Positions 61,334 through 64,000 of a stretch of DNA of 64,000 bases are shown here, piece by piece. This DNA is from Pohlia nutans (lineage: Eukaryota; Streptophyta; Bryopsida; Bryales; Mniaceae). The notes under the pieces were generated by a model. It was given only the letters and a program-made list of their open reading frames with translations. It did no database searches and was not told the DNA's origin. How positions within the stretch are numbered: the first letter of the stretch is position 1; each line of letters begins with the position of its first letter. The stretch is from positions 9,126,001 to 9,190,000 of the forward strand of contig CM040087.1 of the NCBI GenBank assembly GCA_022496805.1. Direction: 5' to 3'. The translations under genes and the position numbers were made by a program.

Positions 61334-62008
61334 GCATCAAGCAAACATACCATTGCAAACACTAAGTGATGAAGAACACAAAGGGTACCAAAGCAAACAT
61401 AACTACATAGCACCAAATTGCACCAAGCGCGCAACCGACTACTGAACGCGTTTATAAGTAATTATAGGGAACTCTTTAATTTGTTATGGGAGGCGTATGT
61501 TTCTTCTTCTATACGAACTTCAAGGGAGGTATATATTGCTTCCTCCAATACTTTCACCTTGCTAAAAAATTGCGGCACACCAAAATCACGCTCCACGGTC
61601 CACAACTTTACTTGAGTCGCCACCACTCTACACTACAACCGCCGTCCTAGGAGTTGCACATCGATGCCTAAAACCAAACGCGCACACACTAGAAACCCTA
61701 ATCCACCTCCAAAACAACTGTAAGCGTGCACTCTAAATGAAAGCTAAACCTCAATAGAGAAGTCCTCCAACCGTACAGCTCCTAAGCCACAAACTCCGTA
61801 CGCACTCTAAACTGTAATCCCTACAACCGTATGCGTATTCCCAAAACTCAAATACCGCAATGTATTGCCGAAACTCAAAAACCCCAAGCAAAAACAACGT
61901 TGATAAAAATAGCCCGAAAAACATAGCGGATTCCAACATGAAGGAGAAAAAATCCTAACCATTTGCAAATGGACGTAGAGAAGAGGACCCTAACGCATGC
62001 CCTTCCTT
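61334..62008. other. intergenic DNA without a recognised gene
   Basis: It contains the right arm of the outer inverted repeat (61452-61479). Otherwise nothing is supported. Confidence 0.35.
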
Positions 62009-62551
62009 AGTCCCTAAAAGCTCGAGGGGTATTGAACAAAACATAGATGTGTTATAATATGTGCCTTCCATATGTTTGATGAAGTTTGGTTCAATAGAAA
62101 AAACGTAGGGCATGATCTCTGCAAATTATTTGTACAATCAAACTTCCAAAAATAACTTTATATCATTTTTAATGAATTTAAAAGCATTAACCTTTGAATT
62201 TTTTATAAATTCTAATTTTCACTTTTAGAGTTTAAAATTTAAAATGATTTGTTAAACTTGGGTTATCTATTGTAAACTTCAAAAAAGCAAAAGAAATGAT
62301 AGAGGGAACATCAACGCTTTCCCCAAATAGAAAATTTTGTAACACTAAGACAATGTTCAGAAGTGATTCACTTTGAAAAATTATCCCGAGTGGAGTTTAA
62401 CTTGGATTGACATAATTCAAATTGAATTGGAAAGTAGACTTGATGAAGTATTTAAAAAGATTTTTATTTTTTCAAAAAAATATTTTTTGGTTTTGGGCAG
62501 CCCGTTAAAAAAGGGCAGCGACCATAAAATGGTCTCTTGGGAGCTTAGGGG
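62009..62551 (+). mobile_element. TTAA-type MITE, family A, copy 3 (TTAG flanks)
   Basis: Close match to 26362-26851 in the same orientation: CTCGAGGGGTATTG, ACATAGATGTGTTATAATATG, and the end GGGAGCTTAGGGG. The flanks read TTAG on both sides (62005-62008, 62552-62555) rather than TTAA. Confidence 0.7.
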
Positions 62552-62555
62552 TTAG

Positions 62556-63200
62556 TGTTATAAAATGTTACTTCTACAACTTCAATGAAGTGTGGTCTAA
62601 AAGAGAAAATGAGAAGCATGATGCTTAGTAATTATCCACACGGTCAAACTTTCCAAAAAAGTTTTACATACTCATTCAATGAATTTAGAAACATTTACCA
62701 TTCAATATTCACTAAAATTGCAATTTTAATCTTTAGAATTTGAAATTTGGTATGATTGGTTGAAACTGGACATTTTATTCTAAAATTGAAAGGCAAAATG
62801 TTCAAAAGAGAGAACATCATTACTTTCTAGAAATAGTAAGTTTTATAACACTAGGACAATATAGGTCTTTGTCTTTGGAAAATTCCTTAGTGAACCTCAA
62901 TATTGCAAATGAAATGCATCTAACAACATAATCTCTACACCCAATTTTGACCGAAAATCAAAACTCAAAAAATGTCATTTCCTGACCATGAGCAATCACT
63001 AGTCAAATGGATAGAAACTCCAAACCACTTTTGAGACCACCATGAATGAAGTGTCTATTCGTAATGTCAAAAACACAATGTTCATCAAACAAAGGGTTAT
63101 TGGGACAAAACTACTCTCCCCTATTATGAATAAACACATGCGATCACTGCTATTTGGGCTATCCCTGTGACTAGAAAATGGTCAATCAATCACTTAGGGA
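62556..63200 (-). mobile_element. TTAA-type MITE, family D, copy 2, truncated and interrupted
   Basis: Inverse match to 5256-5805, ending CACTTAGGGA before TTAA (63201-63204). The other end is cut off where family A copy 3 begins. A SINE tail is inserted at 63001-63142. Confidence 0.65.
63001..63142 (-). mobile_element. SINE 3' domain inserted in family D copy 2
   Basis: The block GAATGAAGTGTCTATTCGTA to ACTACTCTCCCCTATTATG is the inverse of the SINE tail at 32253-32335. ATCACT flanks it at 62995-63000 and 63143-63148. Family D copy 1 shows the uninterrupted AGTCACTGCTATTTGGG (inverse of about 5300-5316), so the insertion limits are supported. Confidence 0.75.
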
Positions 63201-63204
63201 TTAA

Positions 63205-64000
63205 TAAGCTGATATTCTCATTTAATTGAAAAAAAAAAAAAAAAAAAAACGTATCCATCTAGAGAAAGTGTCCCTTCTGGGTTCATCTATTTCAACCTAC
63301 TCATCTGACCCATTCCAAAAGCAAGAGAGCAGTAATGAAGCAAATGTACCAAAAAACTAGAATTCAAAAATGGAAAAATAAGAAAAGTAAATGACGGTGA
63401 AGGAGGGAAATCCCTGAATAAGCTGTGTCGAGTATCAACCGCGCTGCCCGAATTCAAACCTGCCCGTGCTGGGGCCCCGCAAGTCGGACTTCGACATCAG
63501 CGAACCTTCAATTCTTGACATGCTTACGAAGTCGTGCTCAGCAGCAAACCCTAGAAACTCAATTGACGGACCCGTTTCTTGCTCACAATTGATGTAGCTG
63601 TAATAATTGTCTGTGGCACTGCGGATGCAAGAGAAGTAACTCAACTTTTTTGCCTGCTTGTGGCCATTTCCATGTGCAAGTTTGTGTGGAAGGAATGACA
63701 TGAGTCTCACAGCTCGAAGGTAACATGTGACCAGTTGTTTTTCGGTTTGCACTTTGCTGATGTTGTATAATTCACTACTAACAACTTTTCGTGAAACAGA
63801 ACATCTCGGCGAGGTCTGTATTGCAATGTGAGTACACACTTATTTGCACTTGTAGTTATTTCCAACGTTTAGCAAATGCAGGTGTTGATTCGCAGCAAAC
63901 CCTAGTAATCTGGACAAGAAAATTAGATTGCACTACTGTAGCGGTAGCACTAAGGAGGATTCTTCTTCAACCAGTTCTCTACTACCCTGTCCTATACATG
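63205..64000. other. window end, one unassigned 134-codon frame
   Basis: A poly-A run (about 63230-63248) follows the TTAA site. The minus strand is open at 63839-63435 with unbiased composition and no familiar motif. It might be an exon of a gene that extends past the window, or chance. Confidence 0.25.

Noticed and set aside
60112..61434. Mirrored frames ending in a FFFFFF-type run
   Set aside because: Same cause as above in the second foldback copy; identical text read from both strands.

Overview
The window reads as nuclear DNA of a land plant or close streptophyte relative. Four host genes are of plant type: ATAD3, a KEA-type antiporter, an organelle-targeted O-acetylserine(thiol)lyase and a chloroplast-type PNPase. 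Three of them carry many short GT-AG introns. A cytosolic-type tRNA-Val(AAC) and short TTTAGGG runs also fit. I cannot name the species; a seedless plant is an impression only. No bacterial operon, CRISPR array or rRNA is visible.

Layout. 1-2.2 kb: a long uncharacterised open frame. 2.6-7.05 kb: a coiled-coil ORF1-like protein split by a 2.8-kb CACTA element that itself carries smaller elements. 7.05-16.3 kb: a very large non-LTR retrotransposon (LINE) with a 2A-like peptide motif, AP endonuclease, reverse transcriptase, RNase H and a C-terminal CCHC plus restriction-like endonuclease candidate; it is dead and split by a foldback element. 17.3-22.1 kb: ATAD3 (+ strand, 9 exons). 22.2-28 kb: MITEs, a 1.4-kb inverted repeat, a TTAA element and tRNA-Val. 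28.5-30.4 kb: KEA (- strand, one exon). 31-40 kb: MITEs, a complete SINE, a Tc1/mariner relic and TTAA-flanked elements. 40.3-44.6 kb: OAS-TL (- strand, 10 exons). 44.9-48.2 kb: more MITEs. 49.3-58.4 kb: PNPase (- strand, 24 exons traced, 3' end unresolved). 58.4-64 kb: transposon-rich DNA with a second copy of the foldback element.

The host genes are not functionally clustered. ATAD3 acts in mitochondria, PNPase and probably OAS-TL in plastids, KEA in a membrane compartment. The richer story is the transposon archaeology. At least five insertions can be proved from target-site duplications, restored reading frames or empty sites in paralogous copies. These are CACTA in ORF1, the foldback element in the LINE, a mariner MITE in one TTAA element, another MITE in its sister copy, and a SINE tail in a third TTAA element. 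The most notable object is the LINE, which appears to carry two kinds of endonuclease and a 2A-like motif on a strand almost devoid of G. All exon and element boundaries were read by eye; no alignment, structure or database search was run.
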